Shown one piece after another: positions 1 through 9,467 of a DNA stretch of 64,000 bases; within the stretch, counting starts at the first letter, position 1, and each line of letters starts with the position of its first letter. The DNA comes from Microscillaceae bacterium (GTDB taxonomy: Bacteria > Bacteroidota > Bacteroidia > Cytophagales > Microscillaceae). The stretch spans positions 1 through 64,000 of the forward strand of contig JANWZA010000037.1 of assembly GCA_025054775.1 (NCBI GenBank). The letters are read 5' to 3'. The notes beneath the pieces were generated by a model. It had not been told where the DNA came from. It was given only the letters and a program-made list of their open reading frames with translations, and did no database searches. A program made the translations under genes and the position numbers.

Positions 1-590
1 CTCAAACTTCTTTCTCCTCTTGGAGTTTGGGAAATAATAGCAATGCTCAATTACCTATTACTTTACTTAGTTTTGATGCAAAAAGAATAGGGCAAACCCC
101 CGAAGTTCTCTTGCAATGGCGTACTGCTCAAGAAATCAACAACAAAGGCTTTGAAATAGAATTTAGCCCTGATATGCAAACCTTTACTACCCTTGCCTTT
201 ATTGATGGTGCAGGCAACACCACCACCCTAAGAACTTATGAATGGAAAGTTATCAACCCAACCGCTGGCTACTATCGCTTAAAACAAATTGATTTTAACC
301 AAACTTTAAGCTATTCAGGGGTAGTATTTGTTAAAGGGTTTGATAACTCCTATGCTATTACCTTAATGCCTAATCCAAGTAGCGATTATCTAAGCCTTAG
401 CTTACCTTTGGCAGGCAATGAAACTGCTTGGCTGACTATTTGCGACCTGCACGGCAAAGTAATTTGGCAGGGTAGCACGCAAGAGAGGGATTTGCGATGG
501 AACGTAAGCAGTTGGGCAAATGGGGTATATTTGTTACAAGTGCGTACCTCTCGGGGGGTAGAATACAGGAAATTTGTTGTGAATAAGTAA
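1..590 (+). CDS. C-terminal part of a type IX-secreted protein (5' end outside window)
   Basis: The frame is open to the left edge, so only about the last 195 residues are present; no start codon should be assigned here. Residues after LPITLLSFDAKR form the module that commonly precedes the sorting signal in Bacteroidota exported proteins (LLQWRTAQEINNKGFEIE, then LRTYEW, then YYRLKQID). The last 75 or so residues, from LMPNPSSDYLSL to EYRKFVVNK with a GVYLLQV core, are a type A C-terminal domain of the type IX secretion system. Such domains are cut off by PorU (encoded at 55749-59147) and replaced by a lipopolysaccharide anchor. The exported function is outside the window. A hairpin terminator follows at 628-663. 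Confidence 0.9.
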   Translation, partial: QTSFSSWSLGNNSNAQLPITLLSFDAKRIGQTPEVLLQWRTAQEINNKGFEIEFSPDMQTFTTLAFIDGAGNTTTLRTYEWKVINPTAGYYRLKQIDFNQTLSYSGVVFVKGFDNSYAITLMPNPSSDYLSLSLPLAGNETAWLTICDLHGKVIWQGSTQERDLRWNVSSWANGVYLLQVRTSRGVEYRKFVVNK

Positions 591-627
591 GTTTTTGAGG
601 TTTTTTTCAATTCTTTCATCTTCTTAG

Positions 628-663
628 ACTTTCCCTACGGATTAGAAGGGAAAGTTTTTTTTT
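628..663 (+). terminator. Rho-independent terminator
   Basis: Perfect 8-bp stem ACTTTCCC (628-635) and GGGAAAGT (648-655) with a 12-nt loop, followed directly by a run of T. It lies 38 bases after the stop codon of the type IX-secreted protein and before the DUF423 gene. Confidence 0.85.
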
Positions 664-727
664 GTTCGTTCAACAAAGAAGTATATCTTTACACAATCAG
701 TTCTCAATTAAAGAATAAGCAAATTGC

Positions 728-1099
728 ATGGAAAAGAAATATCTTTTGCTCACAGTAGGTATTTTAGGAAGCCTTGCCGTAACTATTGGTGCTTTTGGAG
801 CACATGGCTTAAAGGAAATATTAGCCCAAAATGGCTATACTGAGGTTTTTCAAACGGCAAACCGCTATCATTTCTATCATACTTTTGCCCTAGCTTTGCT
901 CTACTCCCTACCTCAAACCAAGCTTTCCAAGTGGGCAACTTGGGGCTTTCTTATAGGAATTATTATTTTCTCAGGTTCATTGTATCTATTAGCTATTACT
1001 AAAATCAAGTGGCTGGGTGCAATAGCACCTGTAGGTGGTTTAGCTTTCATAGTAGCTTGGCTCTTATTAGGATTGTCCCTTGCAAATAATAAAAACTGA
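728..1099 (+). CDS. DUF423 family small membrane protein
   Basis: A 123-residue inner-membrane protein with four predicted helices: the N-terminal 25 residues, about 48-63, 72-90 and 98-119. The N-terminal GAFGAHGLK segment, followed by a YHFYHTFALALL stretch, is characteristic of DUF423 (the YgdD/YwdK group). The family's function is unknown; it is a common single gene in bacteria. The gene is flanked by a terminator upstream and 200 bases of non-coding DNA downstream, so it is probably transcribed alone. Confidence 0.85.
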   Translation: MEKKYLLLTVGILGSLAVTIGAFGAHGLKEILAQNGYTEVFQTANRYHFYHTFALALLYSLPQTKLSKWATWGFLIGIIIFSGSLYLLAITKIKWLGAIAPVGGLAFIVAWLLLGLSLANNKN

Positions 1100-1302
1100 A
1101 TAACCTATCTTCAAACCAGGATTATCTCTCAAAAGAATAACCCCAGCACCCCTCCCAACTTTTCAGTAGTGAGCTTTCTCACCGCTGATAGTTTACGAAG
1201 TATAAAGTAATAGCTAATCAAGATTTAGCTAATCATTTTTGTTAATTTTGTAAGTAAGTTACAAGCAAGTTTATTTATCTGTACTCAATTTATTAGAAAC
1301 CC

Positions 1303-2385
1303 ATGGCCTCGGCAATTAGTAACCTTTCAAGCTCAATTCAAAAGAAAGTTCCTTGGGACAAGGAGTTGAGGGTAGATTTGCGAAGTGATACCCTTACTAA
1401 ACCTACCCCAGCCATGCTACAAGCTATGATGCAAGCTGAAGTAGGCGATGATGTGTATGGTGAGGATCCTACCGTGTATCAATTAGAGCAGACTTTGGCA
1501 AAAATGTTTGGCAAGGAAGCCGCTCTTTTCTGCCCCTCAGGAACAATGACTAATCAAATTGCTATTCGTATTCTGACACAACCCCAAGACGAGGTAATTT
1601 GCCATAAAACAGCACATATCTACAAATACGAAGGAGGTGGTACATTTGCTAATTCGTTGGTTTCTATGCGCTTACTTGACGGAGCGTATGGCAAAATTAA
1701 GCCTGAAAGCATTATTGATAATATCAACCCTAATGACATTCACTTTCCTGCCACGCGTGTAGTGGCCTTAGAAAATACGGCTAATCGCGGTGGAGGAAGT
1801 ATTTATACCTTATCCGAGATTGCTGAAATTGCCAAAATTTGCCAAACCTATGATTTGAGTTTACATCTTGACGGTGCGCGCATATTTAATGCCTTAGTGG
1901 AAACTCAAGAGAACCCTCGTGAGTACGGCAAATATTTTGATACCATTTCGGTATGCCTTTCCAAAGGGCTAGGCTGTCCCATAGGTTCAGTGCTTATTGC
2001 CTCTGAGGCACTGATTCAAAAAGCCAGAAGAGTACGAAAAGCCTTCGGTGGAGCTATGCGACAAGCAGGTTATTTAGCCGCAGCAGGCTTGTATGCTCTT
2101 GAAAATCACATTGATAGGTTAAAAGAAGACCACCGCAGAGCAAGAGCGATAGGAGAGGCTTTACAAAATTTTGAATTTTTGCGAGAAGTTTACCCTGTGC
2201 AAACTAACATCGTGATAGCTTGCTTTACCAACGAAGTTATTACCAAGCAAATGTTTGATTACTTACAAGAAAATAACATTCACGTAGGGCTAATTGACAA
2301 AAAACAACTCCGTTTTGTAACTCATCTTGACTTTACAGATGAGCATTTGGACAAACTTCTAGCCGTTCTAGCTCACTTTGAGTAA
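1303..2385 (+). CDS. ltaE: low-specificity L-threonine aldolase (PLP enzyme)
   Basis: A 360-residue PLP enzyme of the beta-eliminating lyase/threonine aldolase family, which cleaves L-threonine or L-allo-threonine to glycine and acetaldehyde in the cytoplasm. Seen: the family start [16 protein letters not shown] at residue 24, [20 protein letters not shown], the Asp of the [11 protein letters not shown] motif (Asp190), and the PLP lysine in [11 protein letters not shown] (Lys221). About 23 residues precede the usual family start (IDLRSDT near residue 2). A TTG at codon 22 would give a more typical length, but the ATG is retained because nothing rules it out. A TAATTTTG -7 element lies at 1243-1250 without a clear -33 box. 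pnuC follows after 17 bases and is probably cotranscribed. Confidence 0.93.
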   Translation: MASAISNLSSSIQKKVPWDKELRVDLRSDTLTKPTPAMLQAMMQAEVGDDVYGEDPTVYQLEQTLAKMFGKEAALFCPSGTMTNQIAIRILTQPQDEVICHKTAHIYKYEGGGTFANSLVSMRLLDGAYGKIKPESIIDNINPNDIHFPATRVVALENTANRGGGSIYTLSEIAEIAKICQTYDLSLHLDGARIFNALVETQENPREYGKYFDTISVCLSKGLGCPIGSVLIASEALIQKARRVRKAFGGAMRQAGYLAAAGLYALENHIDRLKEDHRRARAIGEALQNFEFLREVYPVQTNIVIACFTNEVITKQMFDYLQENNIHVGLIDKKQLRFVTHLDFTDEHLDKLLAVLAHFE

Positions 2386-2402
2386 ATTTTGCCTGTTTTT
2401 AC

Positions 2403-2975
2403 ATGAACCAATATGAACTGATTGGATTTGCAAGCTCACTCGTCTGTGTCTATCTAAATACAAAAGCTAATATTTGGGGCTGGTTATGGGCAATTATTAG
2501 CAGTACTGTCTATCTTATTCTCTTTGTGAAGGTGGGCTTATATGCTAACGCATTCTTGCAATCTGCTTTCATTATTTTAAGCATGTATGGCTATTTCTCT
2601 TGGAAATTGAGTCAAAAAAATAAAACTCATAAGCCACTTTTGCCTATGCGAAGGCTCAACTTTACTTTTTTTTTGTACACATTAGTCGTTATCTACTTAT
2701 TTACCGTCCTTATTAGCCAAACTTTGATACATTTTTCACAAGCCACACTTCCGTATTTGGATGCCCTTACCACAAGTATAAGTCTTGTAGCTCAATGGTT
2801 ACTTGCCCAACGCTATGTAGAAAATTGGCTTTTTTGGATAGTAGCTAACATCCTGTACGTAGTTCTCTATTATTATACCAACTTCTATCTTACGGCTTTG
2901 CTTTATGCTATTTTTTTAGGATTAGCTATTTGGGGTTATCTGCAATGGAAAAAGCAATGGAAAACAGAAATTTAA
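2403..2975 (+). CDS. pnuC: nicotinamide riboside transporter PnuC
   Basis: A 190-residue integral membrane protein with about seven helices. The N-terminal sequence ELIGFASSLVCVYLNTKANI leads into NIWGWLWAIISSTVYLILF, and the C-terminal half contains VAQWLLAQRYVENWLFWI, all typical of PnuC. The family takes up nicotinamide riboside (or thiamine in some members) by facilitated diffusion, with trapping by a cytoplasmic kinase. No NrtR or NadR gene is adjacent, and no thiamine riboswitch is visible upstream, so nicotinamide riboside is the more likely substrate. It probably shares a transcript with ltaE. Confidence 0.92.
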   Translation: MNQYELIGFASSLVCVYLNTKANIWGWLWAIISSTVYLILFVKVGLYANAFLQSAFIILSMYGYFSWKLSQKNKTHKPLLPMRRLNFTFFLYTLVVIYLFTVLISQTLIHFSQATLPYLDALTTSISLVAQWLLAQRYVENWLFWIVANILYVVLYYYTNFYLTALLYAIFLGLAIWGYLQWKKQWKTEI

Positions 2976-3211
2976 AATACCTCTTGAAAGGGTACTCTGC
3001 AAAGAGCAAGGTACTTTTTTTAAGTATTTATTTTGCTAATGCTTCAAAGACAAAAGGGAAAGTCTTCTAAGGCCTCGCTTAGTAGTTTTATTCTGACAAA
3101 TTAAGGTTTCTATTTAATATTCAAGCTTAATTTGAAATAAATTTTGCCTTTATTAGCGATACTCTTACAAGATTATGAGCATTTTACCACTGTTTTTGTT
3201 TTCATTTTTTT

Positions 3212-4687
3212 CTAACTTAACCAATCTAATACTTTTTCAGGGTAAAAGAACAACCAAAATGTAGCAAGGGTAAACATCCAAAGCAGGATTAGCCCTATAT
3301 TTTGCAACCATGAGAATTTGAAAATATCTTCTTTATCGAGAGGCTTAAAAAATAAATGATACGGCAATTTGAGGTAATAAAACAAGGCAATAGCCGTATT
3401 CAAAACGGCAACAAGCAAGTAAACTATCCACCAAATATCTTGGGTTTGTGTATATGCTTTCCAGATTGCCGAAAAAACTACTAATTTACCCCAAAACATA
3501 CCCAAAGGAGGCAAGCCTGTAAGGTGTAACATGAAAAGGAGGGCTAAAATACTCATTACAGGCAAGGTTCGCCCTAGGCCTTGATAAGAGGTAATATAAT
3601 ATTTTTCTGCTTTTTGTTGCAAAGTGGGCATGAGTTCTATCCAAAGAAAAATAGCTATCTGGCCCAAGGCATACACAACCCAATAAAATAAAATACTCTG
3701 TTGTGCAAAAGACAGCTTTTCAGTTTTTGGGCAATACATCACAAACAACATCAACCCTGCATGGGCAATAGCAGAGTAGGCTAAAAGTCGTTTCAAATGA
3801 TTTTCAAACAAGGCAGACAAGTTGCCCCAAAGCATTGAAATTGAGGAAAGTACTATCATTATTCGGTAGTCTAATAATTGCCCTAACCGAAACAATACTA
3901 GCAAAGCCGCTAACTTAGGGGCTAACGAAAAAAATGCTACCAAAGGCGACGGAGCCGCTTCGTACACGTCAGGCGCCCAAATATGCAACGGAAAAGCGGA
4001 AACTTTGAATAAAAAACCAACCAACACAAAACTCAAAGCCAAATATGCCAAAGGCAAGGGCTGAAATTTGGCAATAATTACCGAAAGTTCCAAACTTTGC
4101 GTAAGCCCATACAACCACGACATGCCATACAAAGTAATGCCCGAAGCCACGCTTCCATAGAGCAAATATTTCAAACTGGCTTGCATGGCTTTTTTGTCAA
4201 AATGCCAAGCCGTAAGAATATATGCACTTATGGAACTAACCTCCAAGAAAAGATACATTTGCAAAAGGTTCAAATTTGCCCTCGTGAGCCCTAGCAAGCC
4301 TATGCACAAGGCTAGAAAAATAGTATAAAATTCGGTCTTAAAGTTTGTATTAAAATTATTATTACCTAAACTTTTAACCAATTTAGAAAAAGGCAATACG
4401 ATAAATGTTAGCAAAGCCGTTGCAATGATAGCTTGTTGGGCTATGAAAGTTAGTTTGTCTTCTGCAGGTGTGAGATAGATTTGTTGCCAAGCAGCAAGCA
4501 AAAAAATAGCACTTACAATTTGTAGAATTCCAAATTTAGCCCAGGTGTTTTTTCGCAAAATTAGGTCTAATAGCAAAGAGACAATAAGCCCCAAAACAAG
4601 CCATAGCTCGGGCAAAAATTGGAGGGCTTGTTGAAGTGTATCTTGGATAATTTGAGGTAATTTTTCTAAAAATTCGGTAGAAAACAC
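3212..4687 (-). CDS. nuoN: NADH-quinone oxidoreductase subunit N
   Basis: A 491-residue antiporter-like membrane subunit of respiratory complex I, with about 14 helices. Seen: the proton-channel lysine in FLFKVSAFPLHIWAPDVYE with the following APSPLVAFFSLAPK, the KRLLAYSAIAHAGL segment, and LTGLPPLGMFWGKL. Length is normal for NuoN. No other complex I gene is adjacent; nuoC lies alone at 41240-41734. Genes of complex I are usually clustered, so the separation is noteworthy. A TACCTTTG -7 element on the minus strand (4749-4742) would start a transcript about 50 bases before the ATG, so the gene probably has its own promoter. Confidence 0.95.
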   Translation of the reverse strand: MFSTEFLEKLPQIIQDTLQQALQFLPELWLVLGLIVSLLLDLILRKNTWAKFGILQIVSAIFLLAAWQQIYLTPAEDKLTFIAQQAIIATALLTFIVLPFSKLVKSLGNNNFNTNFKTEFYTIFLALCIGLLGLTRANLNLLQMYLFLEVSSISAYILTAWHFDKKAMQASLKYLLYGSVASGITLYGMSWLYGLTQSLELSVIIAKFQPLPLAYLALSFVLVGFLFKVSAFPLHIWAPDVYEAAPSPLVAFFSLAPKLAALLVLFRLGQLLDYRIMIVLSSISMLWGNLSALFENHLKRLLAYSAIAHAGLMLFVMYCPKTEKLSFAQQSILFYWVVYALGQIAIFLWIELMPTLQQKAEKYYITSYQGLGRTLPVMSILALLFMLHLTGLPPLGMFWGKLVVFSAIWKAYTQTQDIWWIVYLLVAVLNTAIALFYYLKLPYHLFFKPLDKEDIFKFSWLQNIGLILLWMFTLATFWLFFYPEKVLDWLS

Positions 4688-4783
4688 GTATTTAAGTTTA
4701 GTAATTTTGTTGAAAAATAAACTTTGCTTTATTCAAGGGTACAAAGGTAACAAAAAGCATAGTAGATATGCTTTTTGCTTGGG

Positions 4784-5704
4784 CTAATTTAAGGGTGGCA
4801 AAAAAATTTCGGCTAACATGCACCGTACACTGCCTCCTCCGTTGGTTTCTATGGTGCTTATGTCGCTGTGAACAATTTGGGCATATTTTTCCAAAATTTG
4901 TATCTGCTCTTGCCTAAGCGAATGGTAGGCCCTAGAAGACATTGCCAAAATAGGTTTGGGTATAGCACTCAAAGCCAACATATTGCCCGCAAACTGTTCC
5001 AACTGTTCCATACTTATTGCGACAATTTCTTTGCCTGTTTGGGTAAGTTTGGTAATTACTTGCTCTCGCTCTTGCTCATTTTTAATGCACTCTAAACAAA
5101 TCACGGCAAAATTATTAGCAAGGCACATCACTACGTTGGTGTGGTAAATGGGTTTATTGTTCTTGTCTAAGGCATGAAAAGTAATCAATTCATAGCCTAC
5201 TTTTTGGGCAAATTCTTGGGCTAACTGCAAGTCGGTACGTGTAGAAAGTGCGGCATACACAATGCCATAGGTACGGTCTAAAACCATGCTTCCTGTACCT
5301 TCCAAAAAGCGGTTTTGAGTTTCATAATCCGAAAAATCAATAATTTGCGAAACATGAAATTTTTGGGCTAAGAGGTCTAAAATATCTTGTCTGCGTTCAA
5401 GCCTGCGGTTGGGGGCTTCCATTGGGTAAAGAAATATTGTGCCATCGGCATGGGTACTTATCCAATTGTTAGGAAAAATAGAATCAGGCGTATGCGGTTC
5501 AGGCGTATCTTCTACCACCATCACCTCTACGCCTACCTTTCGCAAAGTAGCTACCAAATTATCAAATTCTTGTAAAGCCTTGGCTTGGGTTTCTATAGCC
5601 GATTGTATATTTGGGGCTTGCTGAAAGGCATTACTTTCAGCAGTTTGTGTATTGAATGTAAACCTCACAGGGCGAATCATCAGAAGGTGTGAAGTGGTTT
5701 GCAT
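4784..5704 (-). CDS. ctlX: citrulline utilization hydrolase, CtlX type (guanidino-group hydrolase fold)
   Basis: A 306-residue cytoplasmic protein of the amidinotransferase/arginine deiminase superfamily. Seen: TPDSIFPNNWISTH (the substrate-binding Asp-containing loop), FLEGTGSMVLDR, the HTNVVMC histidine motif and the C-terminal catalytic cysteine in NGGGSVRCMLAEIF (Cys295). The overall pattern matches CtlX, described in Francisella as hydrolysing citrulline to ornithine, CO2 and ammonia. Other possibilities are dimethylargininase or arginine deiminase. Agmatine deiminase, a fold relative, lies at 37974-39017 but not in the same operon. Substrate is inferred, not proven. Confidence 0.8.
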   Translation of the reverse strand: MQTTSHLLMIRPVRFTFNTQTAESNAFQQAPNIQSAIETQAKALQEFDNLVATLRKVGVEVMVVEDTPEPHTPDSIFPNNWISTHADGTIFLYPMEAPNRRLERRQDILDLLAQKFHVSQIIDFSDYETQNRFLEGTGSMVLDRTYGIVYAALSTRTDLQLAQEFAQKVGYELITFHALDKNNKPIYHTNVVMCLANNFAVICLECIKNEQEREQVITKLTQTGKEIVAISMEQLEQFAGNMLALSAIPKPILAMSSRAYHSLRQEQIQILEKYAQIVHSDISTIETNGGGSVRCMLAEIFLPPLN

Positions 5705-5837
5705 AGTGTTTTTTATTTTTTTGCAAGTAATATATAACTTTTGAACTATAGAAAAAATAGGTAATAGTGCAAAATATGATTTGGTTTATTCCAATTTTAG
5801 CTATAAAAATGAAGTATTTTTGTAAATAAAAAAATTT

Positions 5838-6920
5838 TTACTTAATTTTCTGAGAAATTTGACTAATTAAGTAAAAATCCACCAATACAAGTGCCGCCAT
5901 CGCCTCTACAATAGGAACAGCCCGCGGCACTACGCAAGGGTCGTGTCTGCCTTTACCTTGTATAGTAGTAGGCTCACCTTTTTCGTTTATTGTTTTTACG
6001 GATTGCATTAAGGTTGCTACAGGCTTAAAAGCTACTCTAAAAAAAATATCTTCGCCATTGCTAATTCCCCCTTGTATTCCCCCTGAAAAATTGGTTTTAG
6101 TACGAATTTTCCCTGATTCGTCAGTATAAAAGATATCGTTATGCTGCGAACCACGCATTTTTGCTCCCTCAAAACCACTTCCATACTCAAAGCCTTTTAC
6201 TGCATTGATACTTAACATGGCTTTGCCCAACTCTGCGTGCAATTTATCAAAAACAGGTTCACCCAAACCCACAGGTACATTTTGAATTACACAACTTACC
6301 ACGCCTCCCACTGTATCACCTTCTTTGCGAATTTCTTTAATGTACTCTACCATTGCCTGAGCAAGAGCAGGTTCAGGGCAACGAACTTCATTTTGTTCTA
6401 TCAAACTAAAATCTAACTCTTGGTAGTTTTTTTCCAAAGATAATTTGCCTATCTGCGAAGTATAAGCCCAAATCTTTACACCGATTTTTTGTAAAACTTG
6501 TTTAGCGATAGCTCCCGCTGCCACACGAGCCGCTGTTTCGCGTGCCGAACTACGCCCGCCGCCACGGTAGTCACGTATGCCATATTTAGCTTGGTAGGTA
6601 TAGTCAGCATGAGAAGGGCGAAAAACGTCGGCAAGATGGCTATAATCTTTGCTTTTGGCATCTTCGTTCCAAATTAGCATCGCTATGGGTGTACCTAACG
6701 TTTTTCCTTCAAACACACCTGACAAAATTTCTACCTCGTCAGTTTCTTTGCGTTGGGTAGTTATAGCAGACTGCCCTGGTTTTCTACGAGCTAATTCGTG
6801 TTGAATAAAGGCCAAGTCCAATTCCAAACCTGCAGGACAACCATCAACCACTACACCAATTGCCTTACCATGGGACTCCCCAAAAGTAGAAATACGAAAT
6901 ACTCTTCCGTAGCTATTCAT
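5838..6920 (-). CDS. aroC: chorismate synthase
   Basis: A 360-residue enzyme that converts 5-enolpyruvylshikimate-3-phosphate to chorismate, the last shikimate step, using reduced FMN. The first family signature [18 protein letters not shown] is at residues 5-22; [20 protein letters not shown] and [11 protein letters not shown] follow, and the C-terminal half contains [17 protein letters not shown] and the [17 protein letters not shown] signature. Complete and of normal length. No other aromatic pathway gene is adjacent. A duplicated 16-base palindromic sequence lies 53 bases upstream of the start (6974-7005). Confidence 0.98.
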   Translation of the reverse strand: MNSYGRVFRISTFGESHGKAIGVVVDGCPAGLELDLAFIQHELARRKPGQSAITTQRKETDEVEILSGVFEGKTLGTPIAMLIWNEDAKSKDYSHLADVFRPSHADYTYQAKYGIRDYRGGGRSSARETAARVAAGAIAKQVLQKIGVKIWAYTSQIGKLSLEKNYQELDFSLIEQNEVRCPEPALAQAMVEYIKEIRKEGDTVGGVVSCVIQNVPVGLGEPVFDKLHAELGKAMLSINAVKGFEYGSGFEGAKMRGSQHNDIFYTDESGKIRTKTNFSGGIQGGISNGEDIFFRVAFKPVATLMQSVKTINEKGEPTTIQGKGRHDPCVVPRAVPIVEAMAALVLVDFYLISQISQKIK

Positions 6921-6973
6921 TGAACCATTAACTTGATGTTTTTAAGTTTGTCTCTTATTTGTTGAATTTCTTG

Positions 6974-7005
6974 AAAGGAGCCTTTGTACAAAGGAGCCTT
7001 TGTAC
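6974..7005. repeat. 16-bp direct repeat with central palindrome upstream of aroC
   Basis: AAAGGAGCCTTTGTAC occurs twice back to back (6974-6989 and 6990-7005). The junction creates a perfect 14-bp palindrome, CCTTTGTACAAAGG (6981-6994). It lies 53 bases upstream of the aroC start codon and could be an operator or merely a slippage duplication. No matching site was noticed elsewhere in the window. Confidence 0.8.
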
Positions 7006-7103
7006 GAAAATATTAGCTTTGAAAAGCCATTACTGACGAACTCTATTTATTAGCTTGTAAATAACATAGCAAATCGGCAAGGTATAGACCCTGTTAAATA
7101 GTT

Positions 7104-8420
7104 TTAGAAATTCAATTTTTTTTTATTCGTTTCTTTTATATATTCCAAAATCGCTTCGTAGTAAGCCTCTGCCACTTGGGCTACTCGCTTAGAGGTAAAG
7201 ATGTTTGGCAAAATTTCAAGCTCTCTTTTACTCAAAGCGAGGGCTTCTTCTTGATTATCTTGGTACAAACTTTCCCCATAGCAGAGCGTACCAAGCACCT
7301 CACGGCAGAGCGTAAGATTACGTGCATAGACGCCTTGTCGTTCTGTAAGCAAACAATTTTTTTTCAAGTAATCAAGTTGTGTTTCTGCGGGAATAGTAGG
7401 AACTTGTAAGTGTTTTTCAAAACTTTGCAATACTTTTTCGGCAAAGGCTATTGAATTTTCTATTTCTTGACTTACCAAAAGTCGTAGGAGGTGAAAGCGG
7501 TCTTTTTTGGTGTTTAGTTCCTTCCCTAAGAAGCTACCTGCCACAAATGCCATGTTGTAATTTTTCGGTGTAGGGGTTTCCCGACAGGTATTATCGGCAT
7601 CTACGTTATAGTGAATAATTAACGTAAGATTAGGCTTAAAATTGTTTATTTTTTGGTATCTTGTTATAAGATCTTGCTTTTTGTAGTTTATAAGCCATGT
7701 ATGAAAAGCTTGTAAAGTATCTATTAAGTTATTTTTTTTCAGTTGGGCTTTTGCTTCTCTCCAACTTTGCCACATTTGCTTAGCATTGGCTTCTAAAGTA
7801 GGGCGAGTAAGTAAAACGATAGCTCCTTGTTTTTCTAATTTCTCTTTTAAGATTTGTGCCGTACACCAGGTCAGGTGTGCTTCAAAAAAAGTTACTACCT
7901 GTTTCTCTTTTGGTAGCCTCATTTGGATAAAGCGTTCTTCTATTTTAGCTTCGTTGAGGTTAGAAGCAAAATGCCCTGCATCAAGGGCTATGCGGATGCC
8001 TGCCAAAGGCAACTGCCTTTTACGAGGCAGAGCTAACTGAGAGGTGAGAACAGCAAGAGTATCTTGAAAAGAGGAGAGTAGTTGCCAATTGTTTGTATCG
8101 TAAATTTGCCAAGCTTGGTCAGGGCAGTGGCGTATAAGCCTCTGAAAGTCATCTAATTTCTCCCACGAGAGTTGAAATTCTGCTTGTCTTTTTTGTTTGG
8201 CTTGCTCACTGTCAAATAAGCTAATGCCTTGTGCATCAATTTGAATAAAACTTGCCACTAAGCTATCTTTTTGCAAATAATACTGCAGTTTTTTACGATA
8301 TTTTTCTATCTTTTGAACATGACTACCTGCCATACAGCCCAAAAGAAAACAACCCAACACTATTCTTACAACCGCGTTTATGCTTTGAAGTAAAAAATGA
8401 TTAAATAATCGGCTTAACAT
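7104..8420 (-). CDS. lipoprotein with N-acetylmuramoyl-L-alanine amidase-like (Amidase_3) domain
   Basis: A 438-residue protein with a hydrophobic N-terminus ending in a lipobox-like LLGC (Cys29). From residue 141 it resembles Amidase_3 zinc hydrolases: IALDAGH (His150), a glutamate in TFFEAHLTWCTAQILKEKL (Glu180) followed by GAIVLLTR, LIIHYN (His270), and a late glutamate in CYGESLY (Glu383). This gives the His-Glu-His plus catalytic Glu order expected for a peptidoglycan amidase. About 60 residues separate the TR and IIHYN motifs and about 110 separate IIHYN from the last Glu, longer than in AmiA/AmiC. Residues 30-140 match nothing I recognise. Periplasmic or outer-membrane cell-wall hydrolase is inferred. 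Confidence 0.65.
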   Translation of the reverse strand: MLSRLFNHFLLQSINAVVRIVLGCFLLGCMAGSHVQKIEKYRKKLQYYLQKDSLVASFIQIDAQGISLFDSEQAKQKRQAEFQLSWEKLDDFQRLIRHCPDQAWQIYDTNNWQLLSSFQDTLAVLTSQLALPRKRQLPLAGIRIALDAGHFASNLNEAKIEERFIQMRLPKEKQVVTFFEAHLTWCTAQILKEKLEKQGAIVLLTRPTLEANAKQMWQSWREAKAQLKKNNLIDTLQAFHTWLINYKKQDLITRYQKINNFKPNLTLIIHYNVDADNTCRETPTPKNYNMAFVAGSFLGKELNTKKDRFHLLRLLVSQEIENSIAFAEKVLQSFEKHLQVPTIPAETQLDYLKKNCLLTERQGVYARNLTLCREVLGTLCYGESLYQDNQEEALALSKRELEILPNIFTSKRVAQVAEAYYEAILEYIKETNKKKLNF

Positions 8421-8558
8421 ATGTTAGGATAAAAAATTGCTCACAAAAATAAGGTTTTTATGCCATCTTTGTAGTTTATTTTTTGATTAACATTGTAAAA
8501 AAGAAAATATAGCCAAGAAAAGAATTAAATTACAAAAAAAAGAAAACAAGAGTTTACA

Positions 8559-9320
8559 ATGGAGCTCTACCGATATTTTTTAGAATTAGCTTACAAAGGT
8601 ACAGCATACAAGGGTTGGCAAATTCAGCATAATGCTGTCTCAGTACAGCAAAAAATACAAGAGGCTTTGCAAATACTCCTAAAACATAACGTTAAAATTA
8701 CAGGAAGTGGTAGAACCGACGCAGGAGTTCACGCTTTACAACAATTCGCTCATTTTGATACCATACACGAACTTCGTCCTCAAAGATTTTTACACCAACT
8801 GAACGCAATCTTACCTTCTGATATTGTAGCTAAAAAATTGTATTCGGCACAGCCCCAAGCCCATGCACGCTTTGACGCTCTGTGGCGTAAGTATGAATAT
8901 AGAATTTATCAACAAAAAAACCCTTTTTTAGAAGGTGTAGCCTATTTTTTCAAACCTGCTCTTGACGTACAACAAATGAACTTAGCTTGTCAAATACTTT
9001 TACAACATACAGATTTTCAAGCATTTAGTCTTGTAAATACAGATATAAAAAATTTTAATTGCCAACTCCTAGAAGCCCAATGGACAACACGAAACGACAT
9101 GCTAATATTTCATATCAAAGCCGACCGCTTTCTAAGAGGTATGGTACGGGCTATTGTAGGCACACTCCTTTGGGTGGGTACAGGAAAAATAGGCTTGGAA
9201 ACTTTTGAGCAAATTATTTTGAGTAAGAATAGAAGTAAAGCAGGCGAAGCCGTTGTACCTCATGGATTGTTCTTAGTAGAAATTGCTTACCCTGCTAATC
9301 TTATACAAGCTATAAGTTGA
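8559..9320 (+). CDS. truA: tRNA pseudouridine synthase A
   Basis: A 253-residue enzyme that isomerises uridines 38-40 of the tRNA anticodon stem to pseudouridine. The catalytic aspartate is in GSGRTDAGVHA (Asp54). YKGTAYKGWQIQHNAVSVQQ at the N-terminus and the later ADRFLRGMVRAIVGTLL segment are family features. Complete. A long hairpin 15 bases after the stop (9335-9367) could end its transcript, although the T-run belongs to the opposite strand. Confidence 0.97.
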   Translation: MELYRYFLELAYKGTAYKGWQIQHNAVSVQQKIQEALQILLKHNVKITGSGRTDAGVHALQQFAHFDTIHELRPQRFLHQLNAILPSDIVAKKLYSAQPQAHARFDALWRKYEYRIYQQKNPFLEGVAYFFKPALDVQQMNLACQILLQHTDFQAFSLVNTDIKNFNCQLLEAQWTTRNDMLIFHIKADRFLRGMVRAIVGTLLWVGTGKIGLETFEQIILSKNRSKAGEAVVPHGLFLVEIAYPANLIQAIS

Positions 9321-9334
9321 GACGTATAGAAAAA

Positions 9335-9367
9335 AAACACTTTATTGAGAAACTCAATAAAGTGTTT
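9335..9367 (-). terminator. 15-bp perfect hairpin; strongest as a minus-strand terminator
   Basis: AAACACTTTATTGAG (9335-9349) and its exact reverse complement (9353-9367) enclose a 3-nt loop. Seven A on the plus strand (9331-9337) give a T-run after the stem on the minus strand. On the plus strand it follows truA closely but lacks a long T-run, so it may act on both strands. Confidence 0.75.
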
Positions 9368-9467
9368 AAGATATATTTCAACCATTTATTAACTAACCCT
9401 AATTATTAACTTTCAAAAGTACTGCACACTTTTGTGCAAAACTACTTACAATCACGTAGCATGTTTC
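9338..9467 (-). ncRNA. candidate small RNA ending at the strong hairpin (speculative)
   Basis: On the minus strand a -7-like TACCTTTG lies at 9479-9472, followed by about 100 bases without an open frame, a small GCACA/TGTGC hairpin near 9424-9437, and then the perfect terminator at 9367-9335 with a T-run. No protein-coding gene on this strand would need that terminator. The -33 element is poor. Existence is inferred only from this arrangement. Confidence 0.25.

Noticed and set aside
2976-3060. Possible terminator after pnuC
   Set aside because: The GGTAC-containing repeats are direct rather than inverted, so no stable stem forms.
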